From: Tabrizicola sp.
Lineage (GTDB): Bacteria > Pseudomonadota > Alphaproteobacteria > Rhodobacterales > Rhodobacteraceae
Assembly: GCA_025458105.1 (NCBI GenBank)
Contig: JALOTD010000002.1
Coordinates: 1-54,662, forward strand
Reading direction: 5' to 3'
DNA: 54,662 nucleotides
The notes below the pieces were generated by a model. That model was given only the letters and a program-made list of their open reading frames with translations. It searched no databases and had not been told where the DNA came from. Shown one piece after another: positions 43,724 to 52,877 of the stretch (within the stretch, counting starts at the first letter, position 1; each line of letters opens with the position of its first letter). The position numbers and the translations under genes were made by a program.

Positions 43724-45040
43724 ATGAACGTTGAAGCCCCGGTCAACGGCGTCCAGGCGCCGCCCTCGCCCCGTTCGCTGGCCGACACCGGCCTGTCCAC
43801 CGTGATGATGCGGGACATCCTCTTGAAGACGATGTTCCGCACCAACCAGGATCAGGTCACGTCGCTGTCCAAGCTGATCTGCCTTCCGGTCACACTGACC
43901 CAGGAACTGGTTGACCTTGCCCGCACGCAGAAGCTGATCACCGCGACCGGCACGATGCACGCGACAGCTGGCAGCGAGATGGGCTATGAACTGACCGATG
44001 CCGGCAAGGCGCGCGCGCTGGATGCGCTTTCGCAGTCTGAATACTATGGCGCGATGCCGGTGCCGCTGGATCAGTATACCGTGCAGATCAAGCGCCAGTC
44101 CGTGCGCGACATCCGGCTGAACCGCGAACAGCTTTTGTCCGGCATGGGCCATCTGATCCTGCCGCCAGATCTGATCGACAACCTCGGCCCGGCCGTGACA
44201 TCGGGGCGATCGATCCTGCTGTACGGCCCGCCCGGCAACGGCAAATCCTCGATCTCGCACGGCATTCGGGCGGCCCTTGGCGACAAAGTCTATGTGCCGC
44301 GCTCGATCGAGTATTCAGGGCAGATCATCAGCGTCTATGACCCGATCGTGCATTCGGCGGCAGAGGCAGCGGTCGATGACCCGAATTCCTTGCGGCGGAC
44401 ATCAAACCGCTTCGACAACCGCTATGTCTACTGCGAACGCCCCAGCGTAATCACCGGTGGTGAACTGTCGCTGGACATGCTGGATCTCAATTACAACCCC
44501 ACCGCGCGCACCTACCAGGCGCCGCTGCAGCTGAAGGCGACCGGTGGCATCTTCATCATCGACGACCTTGGCCGCCAACAGGAACCGCCGCAAAAGATCG
44601 TCAACCGCTGGATCGTGCCGCTCGAGGAATCTCGCGACATCCTGGCGCTGCAATCTGGCGAGAAATTCACCGTGCCCTTTGACACGCTGGTCATCTTCTC
44701 GACCAACTTCCACCCAAACCAGATCTTCGACGGCGCAGCCCTGCGGCGGATCTTCTTCAAAATCAAGATTGACGGACCGAGCCAGGAGAACTTCCTGAAG
44801 ATCTTCGCCATGGTCGCGCGCAAGAAGAAGATGCCGCTGGACGAAACCGCGCTGATGCATCTGATGAAGGTCAAGTTCCCGACGATCCAGAACAACTACG
44901 CGAACTATCAGCCGGTCTTCCTGATCGACCAGATGATCGCGGTGTGCGAATTCGAGAACATTCCCTACCAGATGACGCCCGAACTCATCGACCGCGCCTG
45001 GGGCAACATGTTCGTCCGCCAGGAAGAGATCGCGCACTGA
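43724..45040 (+). CDS. AAA+ ATPase of unknown role, Tad-linked
   Basis: 438 residues. Residues 25-110 look like a winged-helix domain (ILLKTMFRTNQDQVTSLSKL, LPVTLTQELVDLARTQKLI, YELTDAGKARALDAL). An AAA+ module follows with Walker A LLYGPPGNGKSS (residues 166-176) and Walker B GGIFIIDDLG (Asp280, Asp281), then VIFSTNF with the sensor-1 Asn and ALRRIFFKIKID. The pattern recalls MoxR-like or chaperone-type ATPases. No membrane segments. It starts 75 bp after cpaA on the same strand. Its role is unknown; remodelling or regulating the pilus machine is an inference from position. Confidence 0.82.
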   Translation: MNVEAPVNGVQAPPSPRSLADTGLSTVMMRDILLKTMFRTNQDQVTSLSKLICLPVTLTQELVDLARTQKLITATGTMHATAGSEMGYELTDAGKARALDALSQSEYYGAMPVPLDQYTVQIKRQSVRDIRLNREQLLSGMGHLILPPDLIDNLGPAVTSGRSILLYGPPGNGKSSISHGIRAALGDKVYVPRSIEYSGQIISVYDPIVHSAAEAAVDDPNSLRRTSNRFDNRYVYCERPSVITGGELSLDMLDLNYNPTARTYQAPLQLKATGGIFIIDDLGRQQEPPQKIVNRWIVPLEESRDILALQSGEKFTVPFDTLVIFSTNFHPNQIFDGAALRRIFFKIKIDGPSQENFLKIFAMVARKKKMPLDETALMHLMKVKFPTIQNNYANYQPVFLIDQMIAVCEFENIPYQMTPELIDRAWGNMFVRQEEIAH

Positions 45041-45107
45041 TCGAGAAGGCCCGCAGTCTTCGGGTACGGAATTCTTCACAAGTCCTATTCAAGAGCTTCT
45101 TGGGGCG

Positions 45108-45653
45108 TCATGCGAAAATCGTGACGCCCCGTTCCGTTACGACCGCATCCAGGCGTTGGTCGAACGGATCAATCGGTACCTCGTCCACCTCTTGCGCCGC
45201 AAAGGCAAACCCAACCGCCATGACCGAGCCCTGCGACCGCAAGCCCTGCAGTGTCCGGTCGTAGAACCCGCCGCCATAGCCCAGCCGATAGCCCCGCCGG
45301 TCCCAGGCAAGCATCGGCACGATCAGCACTTCTGGCTCGACCCAAGCGCCCTCTTCAGGGATCCAAGCCTTGAAGGTCCCCTCGATCATCCTGCAGCCCG
45401 GAGACCACTCTCGGAATCGCAAGGGCTGCCCCTTGCCGATGATTACCGGAACCCCCACTGGCCCCTGATGTGCGGCCATCGCGGGCAAGGGGTCAATCTC
45501 GGTGCGCATCGGCATGTAGCCTGAAAGCACCGTTCCCGCCTGCCCCGCGAGGTAGTCTGCCAGAATCTCTGCCGCCTGACCCTGGCCCGCCGCAAAAGCC
45601 TCTGCCCGGCGCTGAAAAGCTTCAGCCCGCGCCTGAGCCTTGATTTCGTTCAT
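45108..45653 (-). CDS. 5-formyltetrahydrofolate cyclo-ligase
   Basis: 181 residues. It turns 5-formyl-THF into 5,10-methenyl-THF using ATP. Family landmarks are LSGYMPMRTEIDPLPAMAAH, VLIVPMLAWDRRGYRLGYGG and GGGFYDRTLQ (phosphate-binding loop), plus the C-terminal VPIDPFDQRLDAVVTERGV. Its ATG overlaps the mgtE stop (ATGA), so the two are cotranscribed. In many proteobacteria the gene (ygfA/fau) neighbours 6S RNA, but no 6S RNA was recognised here. Confidence 0.92.
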   Translation of the reverse strand: MNEIKAQARAEAFQRRAEAFAAGQGQAAEILADYLAGQAGTVLSGYMPMRTEIDPLPAMAAHQGPVGVPVIIGKGQPLRFREWSPGCRMIEGTFKAWIPEEGAWVEPEVLIVPMLAWDRRGYRLGYGGGFYDRTLQGLRSQGSVMAVGFAFAAQEVDEVPIDPFDQRLDAVVTERGVTIFA

Positions 45654-47020
45654 GTCAGCATCACCGTAGCAAGTCCCAGAAACGCCAGAAATCCAACCAC
45701 ATCCGTCAACGTGATCACGAAAGTACCTGACGAGAGTGCCGGATCGAAGCCCAGGCGGTTGAGCAGAAGCGGCACCATGACGCCCGCCAGCGCCGCAACG
45801 ACCAAGGTGATCACCAAGGCCAGCGCAATTACCGCCCCGATCATCGGCGCGCCGAACAGACCCCACGCCGCCCCGCCCATGACCGCCGCGAAGACGAGCC
45901 CGTTGATCAGCCCGACCGCCAGCTCACGACCGACGACCCGCCCTGCATTCGACCCTGTCAGATCCCGTGTAGCCAAGGCACGGACGGCCACTGTCAGCGA
46001 CTGGGTCGCGGCATTTCCCCCCATCGAGGCCACGACAGGCATCAGGGCCGCGAGGACCACGATCTTTGCAATGACCGCCTCGAATTGGGCAATCACAAGC
46101 GCCGCAATATTCGCCGTCACCAGCGCCACAATCAGCCAGGGAAGGCGCAACTTGACCGTCTCCCAGACCCCGTCTGTGATCGCGCTTTCTTCGTCCACCC
46201 CGGCCAGAAGCAGCATGTCCTCGCCATGCTCTTCGCTTAGGACCGTCATCGCATCATCTATTGTGATCACACCAACCAGCCGCCCGCCCCCATCCACCAC
46301 CGGGCAGGAAATCAGGTGATACTGATTGAAAACATAGGCGACATTGTCCTCGGCATCCGTCGCTGCGATGGTGCGGAAGCTGTCCTCGGTGATCGCTTTC
46401 AGTGCCACGTCCCGGCCAGAGGACAGCACCCGTCCAAGCGTCACATAGCCAACGGGAACCATCCGCGGATCAACCAGGATCACATGGTAGAACTGGTCCG
46501 GAAGGGTTGTTGATTTTCTCAGAAAATCAATAGCTTCTCCGACGGTCCAGTGATCTGGCGCAACCACGGTTTCGCGCTGCATCAAGCGCCCGGCGGAGCC
46601 TTCGGGATAGGCCATCGCCTGCTCGACCGCGACCCGGTCGGCGGCTGCCAGAGCGTCCAGGACTATGTCTTTTTGCGGACCCTCGAGGTCTTCCAGCAGA
46701 TCGACCACATCGTCGGTCTCTAGATCGCGGACCGCCCCGACAAGCACCTCACGAGGGAGCGCCTCGACCACCTCTTCCCGGATGCCTTCCGAGATTTCCG
46801 ACAGGATCTCGCCATCGATCTCATGCGACCACAGACGCAAAAGCGCCCGCCGATCACCCGGGCCGATCTGTTCCAGAAGATCGGCTATATCGGCGGCATG
46901 CAGAGGCTCCAACAGGCTGTCGACCGCTCCCCGATCTCCCGCCACGACCGCTGCCAGGACCGCGTCGACCCGATCCTGGTCCAGCACTTCGTCAACGGTC
47001 TGGGCCAGATCGTCTGCCAT
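45650..47020 (-). CDS. mgtE: Magnesium transporter MgtE
   Basis: 456 residues. The N-terminal superhelical domain (LLEPLHAADIADLLEQIGPG, GDLLEDLEGP-type repeats) is followed by two CBS domains (LPDQFYHVILVDPRMVPVGY; ISCPVVDGGGRLVGVITIDD) and five membrane helices with the pore motif ASMGGNAATQSLTVAVRALA. It is a Mg2+-gated channel-like importer of the inner membrane. The gene contains a 21-bp AT-rich palindrome within the coding region at 46510-46530. Transcribed with the cyclo-ligase. Confidence 0.94.
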   Translation of the reverse strand: MADDLAQTVDEVLDQDRVDAVLAAVVAGDRGAVDSLLEPLHAADIADLLEQIGPGDRRALLRLWSHEIDGEILSEISEGIREEVVEALPREVLVGAVRDLETDDVVDLLEDLEGPQKDIVLDALAAADRVAVEQAMAYPEGSAGRLMQRETVVAPDHWTVGEAIDFLRKSTTLPDQFYHVILVDPRMVPVGYVTLGRVLSSGRDVALKAITEDSFRTIAATDAEDNVAYVFNQYHLISCPVVDGGGRLVGVITIDDAMTVLSEEHGEDMLLLAGVDEESAITDGVWETVKLRLPWLIVALVTANIAALVIAQFEAVIAKIVVLAALMPVVASMGGNAATQSLTVAVRALATRDLTGSNAGRVVGRELAVGLINGLVFAAVMGGAAWGLFGAPMIGAVIALALVITLVVAALAGVMVPLLLNRLGFDPALSSGTFVITLTDVVGFLAFLGLATVMLT

Positions 47021-47132
47021 GCGTCCCCCTGAGATTGCCGCGACCTTAGCGAAAACTGTTTCTGCGAAACAGGTGTGGCAGACAAATTTACCCTGGTCCG
47101 GAATGGACGTAGTCTGACGGCCAGACGGGGGA

Positions 47133-48419
47133 ATGATGATGACCGATCTGCTTCTGGGCCAAGTGATCCGCTATGCGGGCGATCCATTCACGGACGGCCC
47201 CTCTGCGGTGCAGGTCGTGACGCAAGGCGCTATTGCCATCGAGGCAGGTCGCATCGCCGCCATGGGTGAGGCGACCGATCTGCGGACCCGCTTCCCGCAG
47301 GCCCGTATCCATGACCACGGAACGCACCTGATATCGCCCGGCTTTATCGATGCCCATGTGCACTATCCCCAGACCGCGATCATCGCGAGTTGGGGGAAAC
47401 GGCTGATCGACTGGCTGAACACCTACACCTTCCCTGAGGAAATGCGCTTTGCCGATCCGGCTTACGCAGAGGCAATCGCGAACCGCTACCTCGACCTTGT
47501 CCTGGCGCGTGGCACGACCACCGTCTGCAGCTACGCCACGATCCACCCCACCAGCGTCGACGCCATCTTCACCGCCGCCCAAGCGCGCGGGATGCGCCTT
47601 TTCGCCGGCAAAACCTGCATGGATCGCAACGCACCCGAGGGGCTACTGGACACCGCCCAATCCGCCTACGACGACTCGAAGCGCCTGCTAGAGAAATGGC
47701 ACGGAAAGGACCGACTGTCCTACGTCATCACCCCGCGCTTTTCGCCCACCTCCACGCCCGAGCAACTGGCCGCCCTGGGGACCCTTTGGCGCGAATACCC
47801 CGACTGCCTGATGCAGACCCACCTGTCCGAACAGACAGATGAGATCGCCTGGGTCCAGTCGCTTTCCCCCCAGTCCCGCGACTACCTCGACACCTATGAG
47901 GCGCAAGGGTTGCTCCGCGAAGGCGCGCTTTACGGCCACGCGATCCACCTGACCGACCGCGAAAAGGCACGCCTGATCGAGGCCGGGGCTTCGCTCGCCC
48001 ATTGCCCGACCTCGAACACCTTCATCGGCTCGGGTCTTTTCGACATGTCTCTCGCCCAGCACTTGCGCGTGGGCCTTGCCACCGACACCGGCGGCGGGTC
48101 CAGCTTTTCGATGCTACGTACCATGGCTGCAGCTTATGAAGTGGCGCAACTTCGGGGCCAGTCGCTGCATCCGTCGCAACTTTGGTGGCTAGCCACTCAA
48201 GGCTCTGCCCGGGCGCTGCGGGCCGAGGACAAGATTGGCAATCTCGCCCCCGGGATGGAGGCCGACATCGTGGTGATCGACCTCGGCTCTACCCCCGCCA
48301 TCGAACAGGCGACGCGGCGGGCAGAGGACCTTTGGCAACAGCTTTTCCCGACGATCATGATGGGCGACGACCGGGCCGTGGCAGAGGTCTGGGTCGCGGG
48401 AAGCCGCGTTACCCCCTAG
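47133..48419 (+). CDS. guaD: Guanine deaminase
   Basis: 428 residues, amidohydrolase fold; converts guanine to xanthine and ammonia. Zinc ligands are in SPGFIDAHVHYPQTAIIASW (HxH), QTHLSEQTDE, YGHAIHLTD and GLATDTGGGSSFSM; HCPTSN and GKTCMDRNAPEG are typical of GuaD. Three ATGs stand near the start; GGGG precedes the first at 47133. Divergent from mgtE by 112 bp. An 8-oxoguanine deaminase lies 1 kb downstream on the other strand. Confidence 0.92.
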   Translation: MMMTDLLLGQVIRYAGDPFTDGPSAVQVVTQGAIAIEAGRIAAMGEATDLRTRFPQARIHDHGTHLISPGFIDAHVHYPQTAIIASWGKRLIDWLNTYTFPEEMRFADPAYAEAIANRYLDLVLARGTTTVCSYATIHPTSVDAIFTAAQARGMRLFAGKTCMDRNAPEGLLDTAQSAYDDSKRLLEKWHGKDRLSYVITPRFSPTSTPEQLAALGTLWREYPDCLMQTHLSEQTDEIAWVQSLSPQSRDYLDTYEAQGLLREGALYGHAIHLTDREKARLIEAGASLAHCPTSNTFIGSGLFDMSLAQHLRVGLATDTGGGSSFSMLRTMAAAYEVAQLRGQSLHPSQLWWLATQGSARALRAEDKIGNLAPGMEADIVVIDLGSTPAIEQATRRAEDLWQQLFPTIMMGDDRAVAEVWVAGSRVTP

Positions 48420-48480
48420 ATTTTTCGAAGAAGAGTCGTTCCTGCATCGGCGCGCACTCCGCGAAACCCCGACGGCATCG

Positions 48481-48798
48481 CTACTCTGCCAGTTCCCAAC
48501 CATCCGGATAGAAGTCGTGCTTGAGCGCGATTTCCGTGGCGGCATGTTCACGCTCCCAAATCGCCTCGGGTGTGATCGGCATCGGCCCGAAAGAGGCAAT
48601 CAGAGTCTCGCCATCGCTCAGCCGCCGCGTCCCGAAACCCGCCAGTCGCAACGCGCGTTCGAAGGCGGGCCAACTTGCGTCAAGCTCTTCGATGAAGAAC
48701 GCGAATTCTACCACCGCCGTCTTGGGTAGGCTTACACCCTTCGACTGGCGAAAGGTCTGGAACGTGTCGCGCCGCTGGGCGGCATAATCATGGGACAT
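48481..48798 (-). CDS. RraB-like protein (putative RNase E inhibitor family)
   Basis: 105 residues. The C-terminal end DFYPDGWELAE resembles the conserved YDGW region of RraB, and the rest fits its small alpha/beta fold (AVVEFAFFIEELDASWPAFE, RALRLAGFGTRRLSDGETLI). RraB binds RNase E and lowers mRNA decay in Escherichia coli. AGGAGG precedes the ATG at 48798. No other RNA-processing gene is nearby. The family assignment is from short motifs and is moderate. Confidence 0.6.
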   Translation of the reverse strand: MSHDYAAQRRDTFQTFRQSKGVSLPKTAVVEFAFFIEELDASWPAFERALRLAGFGTRRLSDGETLIASFGPMPITPEAIWEREHAATEIALKHDFYPDGWELAE

Positions 48799-48826
48799 CG
48801 GTGGCCTCCTGAGAGGCTGGTTTACC

Positions 48827-49405
48827 CTACTCGGTCCGAGTGCAGAAGCCCCGGTCGAAGGCCGCGCCAAAGGTCCATTCGGATGCATTCAGCGCCTCGA
48901 ACCCGACCGGCTCCAGCTGCCGCTCTTGGCCGTTGTCGATCGACACCATGTTCCACAGATCGACGTCACATTCGTAGGTGAACGGCTCGCCGCCCGGATT
49001 GTAGAATTTCGACAGGTGATAGTAACCGGTCACGGTGTACTGGTTGTCGATCCGCTGGATTTGCGTGACCGACCGCCCCTCGGCCTCTTCGTCGGCGAAT
49101 TCTACGACGATTTGCAGCGTGCTGCCGTTCGGGCCGTCGAACACCTCCAGCACCTGCTTGGTGGCAAAGGCACCCAGCTCGATCTGGCTGTTGTTGAACT
49201 CCGGGTCGCCTTGCGTGCCGGGCGCACCGTCATTGCCGTTCCAGATCATCAGGCCCAGCCGGTCCTTGTTCTGCACAAGCTGCGCGGTGAAGTAGAACCC
49301 CTGATTGGAAGATCCGGCCCAGTTGCCGCTGGCTTCCGAGACAACTGTCTGCGCAGCAGCGGGGAAAGATAGGGCGAGAGAGACAAGGGCGGCGAGGCTA
49401 CGCAT
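48827..49405 (-). CDS. Secreted protein of unknown function
   Basis: 192 residues. A signal peptide (MRSLAALVSLALSFPAAAQ) precedes a beta-rich mature chain (GNWAGSSNQGFYFTAQLVQN, LGLMIWNGNDGAPG, LQIVVEFADEEAEG, YTVTGYYHLSKFYNPGGEP). Two cysteines (YECDVD and GFCTRTE) could form a disulfide. No family was recognised. GGAG precedes the ATG at 49405; the frame runs on for 52 codons upstream but lacks the signal sequence at its start. Same strand as the RraB-like gene (28-bp gap). Confidence 0.72.
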   Translation of the reverse strand: MRSLAALVSLALSFPAAAQTVVSEASGNWAGSSNQGFYFTAQLVQNKDRLGLMIWNGNDGAPGTQGDPEFNNSQIELGAFATKQVLEVFDGPNGSTLQIVVEFADEEAEGRSVTQIQRIDNQYTVTGYYHLSKFYNPGGEPFTYECDVDLWNMVSIDNGQERQLEPVGFEALNASEWTFGAAFDRGFCTRTE

Positions 49406-49475
49406 GGGGGCTCCGGATGCAGTGTTGAGGCGGACCATGACGCCGATGCGCGTCGGGGAAAAGGGCCGGAATTCG

Positions 49476-50816
49476 CTACCTGGCAAGGGCTTGGGCAAGT
49501 TGGCGCTGCTTCTGCAAGAGACGGGGCATGTCGAGCGTTGCAAGTTGGCCGCTACGCACAACCTGCCGGCCCTCGACTATCAGATCCCTCACCCGCGTCG
49601 GGCCGCACAGGACAAGGGCAGCGACCGGGTCCCATGACCCTGCGGCTTCGATCCCGCTCATGTCCCATATGGCTATGTCCGCCCGCTTGCCAATCTCGAT
49701 CGCCCCCAGATCAGTCCGTCCCAGAACCCTTGCGCCGCCAAGCGTTGCGATTTCAAGGACCTCGCGCGCACTCATTGCGTCAGCCCCGCGCGCCACCCTT
49801 TGCAAGAGCATGGCCATCCGGGCCTCGGCGATCAGGTTGCTGGCATCGCTTGAGGCGGAACCGTCGACGCCCAGGGCTACGGTCACCCCGGCATCACGCA
49901 TCTGCCGGATCGGTGCGATGCCAGATCCGAGTCTACAATTCGAACACGGGCAATGGGAAATTCCCGTCCGACTCTGGCCAAAAAGTTCAATTTCCGAACT
50001 ATCCAGCTTTACACAGTGCGCATGCCAGACGTCGGCTCCGGTCCAGCCCAGATCCTCGGCGTATTGTCCGGGACGACAGCCGAAACGAGCCAGGGAATAG
50101 GCAACGTCCTCGTCGTTCTCGGCCAGATGCGTGTGCAGCATCACACCCTTGTCGCGCGCCAATAGGGCGGTGTCCCGCATCAGCTCCCGGCTGACGGAGA
50201 ACGGCGAACAGGGCGCCAGTCCGACCCTGACCATCGACCCCGGGCGCGGATCGTGGAACTTGTCCACCACCCGGATCATGTCGTCCAGAATGGCTGCCTC
50301 GTCTTCGACCAGACTGTCAGGCGGCAAGCCGCCGGCACTTTCACCGATCGACATCGCACCCCGGGTCGGATGGAACCGCAGGCCCAGCTCTTCCGCTGCA
50401 GCAATGGTGTCGTCCAGTCGCGCACCGTTCGGGAAGAGATACAGATGGTCCGAGGTCAACGAGCAGCCCGACAAGGCAAGTTCGGCCAGACCCACCTGGG
50501 CCGAAACGAACATCTGTTCCGGACCAAATCGCGACCAGATCGGATAGAGCGTCTTCAGCCAGCCGAACAGCAGTGCGTCCTGTCCGCCCGGGACAGCACG
50601 GGTCAGCGTCTGGTACAAATGGTGATGCGTGTTCACGAGCCCCGGCGTCACCACGCAGCCCGTCGCATCAATCACCTCGGCCTCAGCCTGGGCCAAGCCT
50701 CGACCGATTGCCAGAATAACCCCATCGCGCAGATAGACGTCCGCCGCAGCAAGTTCCGCCCGCCCGGCGTTCATCGTCACGACGACATCAGCGTTTCGGA
50801 TCAGAAGATCGGACAT
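49476..50816 (-). CDS. 8-oxoguanine deaminase (amidohydrolase family)
   Basis: 446 residues. Zn-dependent amidohydrolase: TPGLVNTHHHLYQTLTRAVP with HxH, the GWLKTLYPIW stretch characteristic of the 8-oxoguanine deaminase branch, LHTHLAENDEDV, WHAHCVKLD, ISHCPCSNCRLGSG and VALGVDGSASSDASN with the catalytic Asp. It removes the amino group of 8-oxoguanine, giving urate, and may act on related pterins or triazines. The ATG at 50816 is used; 32 further open codons upstream are not family-like. It may cooperate with guaD in oxidised purine salvage. Confidence 0.85.
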   Translation of the reverse strand: MSDLLIRNADVVVTMNAGRAELAAADVYLRDGVILAIGRGLAQAEAEVIDATGCVVTPGLVNTHHHLYQTLTRAVPGGQDALLFGWLKTLYPIWSRFGPEQMFVSAQVGLAELALSGCSLTSDHLYLFPNGARLDDTIAAAEELGLRFHPTRGAMSIGESAGGLPPDSLVEDEAAILDDMIRVVDKFHDPRPGSMVRVGLAPCSPFSVSRELMRDTALLARDKGVMLHTHLAENDEDVAYSLARFGCRPGQYAEDLGWTGADVWHAHCVKLDSSEIELFGQSRTGISHCPCSNCRLGSGIAPIRQMRDAGVTVALGVDGSASSDASNLIAEARMAMLLQRVARGADAMSAREVLEIATLGGARVLGRTDLGAIEIGKRADIAIWDMSGIEAAGSWDPVAALVLCGPTRVRDLIVEGRQVVRSGQLATLDMPRLLQKQRQLAQALAR

Positions 50817-50936
50817 GGGTGCGCCTTGAGCACACCCTTCGGTTTCCGTTGAAACCTGCAAGCCCGTCAGAAGGGAGAAGGACACGAAGCCTGCACGCCG
50901 CAGCTGTATCAAATACTCGCATGGGCGGGCAAGAGC

Positions 50937-51743
<807 letters not shown>

Positions 51744-51773
51744 CTAGCCTTGGGCCAAGGAAGGAAACTGCAG

Positions 51774-52874
51774 ATGATCCACTCGGTGTCAGCCAAAGGC
51801 ATTCAGGCCAAGTTCGTCGCCCGGGGCGGGGTTCTGCAAAGCTTTGCCGTGCAGGACGCAGGTGCCGAGATCGCGCCCCTGCACCGCGCGCCCTGGGCCG
51901 AGTTGGAAGTGCCGACCGACGCCCCGCCGCATCAGGCCTGGCTGGCCGGCGATTTCCTGGCCGCTCCGATGGGAATGGGCCCGGACAGTCTGCATGGTCT
52001 GACGGCGAATGGCGACTGGGAGGTCCTGCCCGCCGCTCCCGCTGTGCTGCGCGCCGTGCTGGCAGGTGCGGTACAGGGCGCAACGGTCGTCAAAGAGCTG
52101 TCGGTCACTGATGACCATCCCTTCGTCTATCAGCGTCACCTGTTCATCGGCGGGTCGGGCAGCCTGCCGGTGTCGAACCATGCCATGATTGCCGTGCCGA
52201 ATGGCGCGCGTCTGTCCTTCTCGCGCAAGCGCTGGTGGGAAACGCTGGTCGCGCCGCTGGAGACCACGCAAGGACGCAGCCGCCTGGCCTATCCCCGCCG
52301 GGCGGAAGATGCCGCCGAGTTTCCCGCAGCCGATGGCGAAACGGTCAACCTGCACCGCTATCCTTGGGGTGAGGCGCATGAGGATTTCGTGGCTGGCGTC
52401 GACGACCCGGCCTCGGCCCTGGGATGGACAGCCGTGGTCCGCCCGACGGAAGGCGATCTGGTGCTGTCGCTCAAGAATGCCCGCGCCCTGCCGCTGACGA
52501 TGCTGTGGCATTCCAACGGCGGGCGGGACTATGCGCCATGGAACGGCCGCCATCGCGGGTGTCTGGGGGTCGAGGAAGGCGCTGCCCTGCCGGTTCTTGG
52601 GCTGTCGTCGCGGGAAAGCCCCGACCCTCTGACGGCAGCGGGCCAGCCTGCCCTTCTGACGTTGGCACCTGAGGGAACGGTCGAGGTCCGCCACATCCTG
52701 GGCGCGGTGCATTGGCCCAGTGGCCAGTCGGTCGCGGGCGTGATGCTGGAGGGCGACGTGCTGACCGTCACCGGCGATTGGGGCGCTGAACGCAAGCTGC
52801 CGATCCGTGGCGGCTGGCTGGGCCTTGCCGCCACACCTCAGCCCAAGGCCGCAAGTCTGGATTGGGACCTTTAG
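51774..52874 (+). CDS. Aldose 1-epimerase-like (galactose mutarotase-like) protein
   Basis: 366 residues, beta-rich. Features suggesting the galactose-mutarotase fold are the early GGVLQSFAVQDAGAEIAPL, SNHAMIAVPNGARLSFS, LPLTMLWHSNGGRDYAPWNG and CLGVEEG, the last holding a glutamate in the position of the mutarotase general base. The canonical His/His pair is not obvious. AAGGAAGG lies before the ATG at 51774. The divergent SDR and the following galE suggest carbohydrate metabolism; the exact sugar is unknown. Confidence 0.7.
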   Translation: MIHSVSAKGIQAKFVARGGVLQSFAVQDAGAEIAPLHRAPWAELEVPTDAPPHQAWLAGDFLAAPMGMGPDSLHGLTANGDWEVLPAAPAVLRAVLAGAVQGATVVKELSVTDDHPFVYQRHLFIGGSGSLPVSNHAMIAVPNGARLSFSRKRWWETLVAPLETTQGRSRLAYPRRAEDAAEFPAADGETVNLHRYPWGEAHEDFVAGVDDPASALGWTAVVRPTEGDLVLSLKNARALPLTMLWHSNGGRDYAPWNGRHRGCLGVEEGAALPVLGLSSRESPDPLTAAGQPALLTLAPEGTVEVRHILGAVHWPSGQSVAGVMLEGDVLTVTGDWGAERKLPIRGGWLGLAATPQPKAASLDWDL

Positions 52875-52877
52875 GCC

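Noticed and set aside
45041-45107. 6S RNA (ssrS) next to the cyclo-ligase gene
   Set aside because: The gap between the ATPase and cyclo-ligase genes is only 67 bp, and the cyclo-ligase start overlaps mgtE, leaving no room for a 6S RNA.
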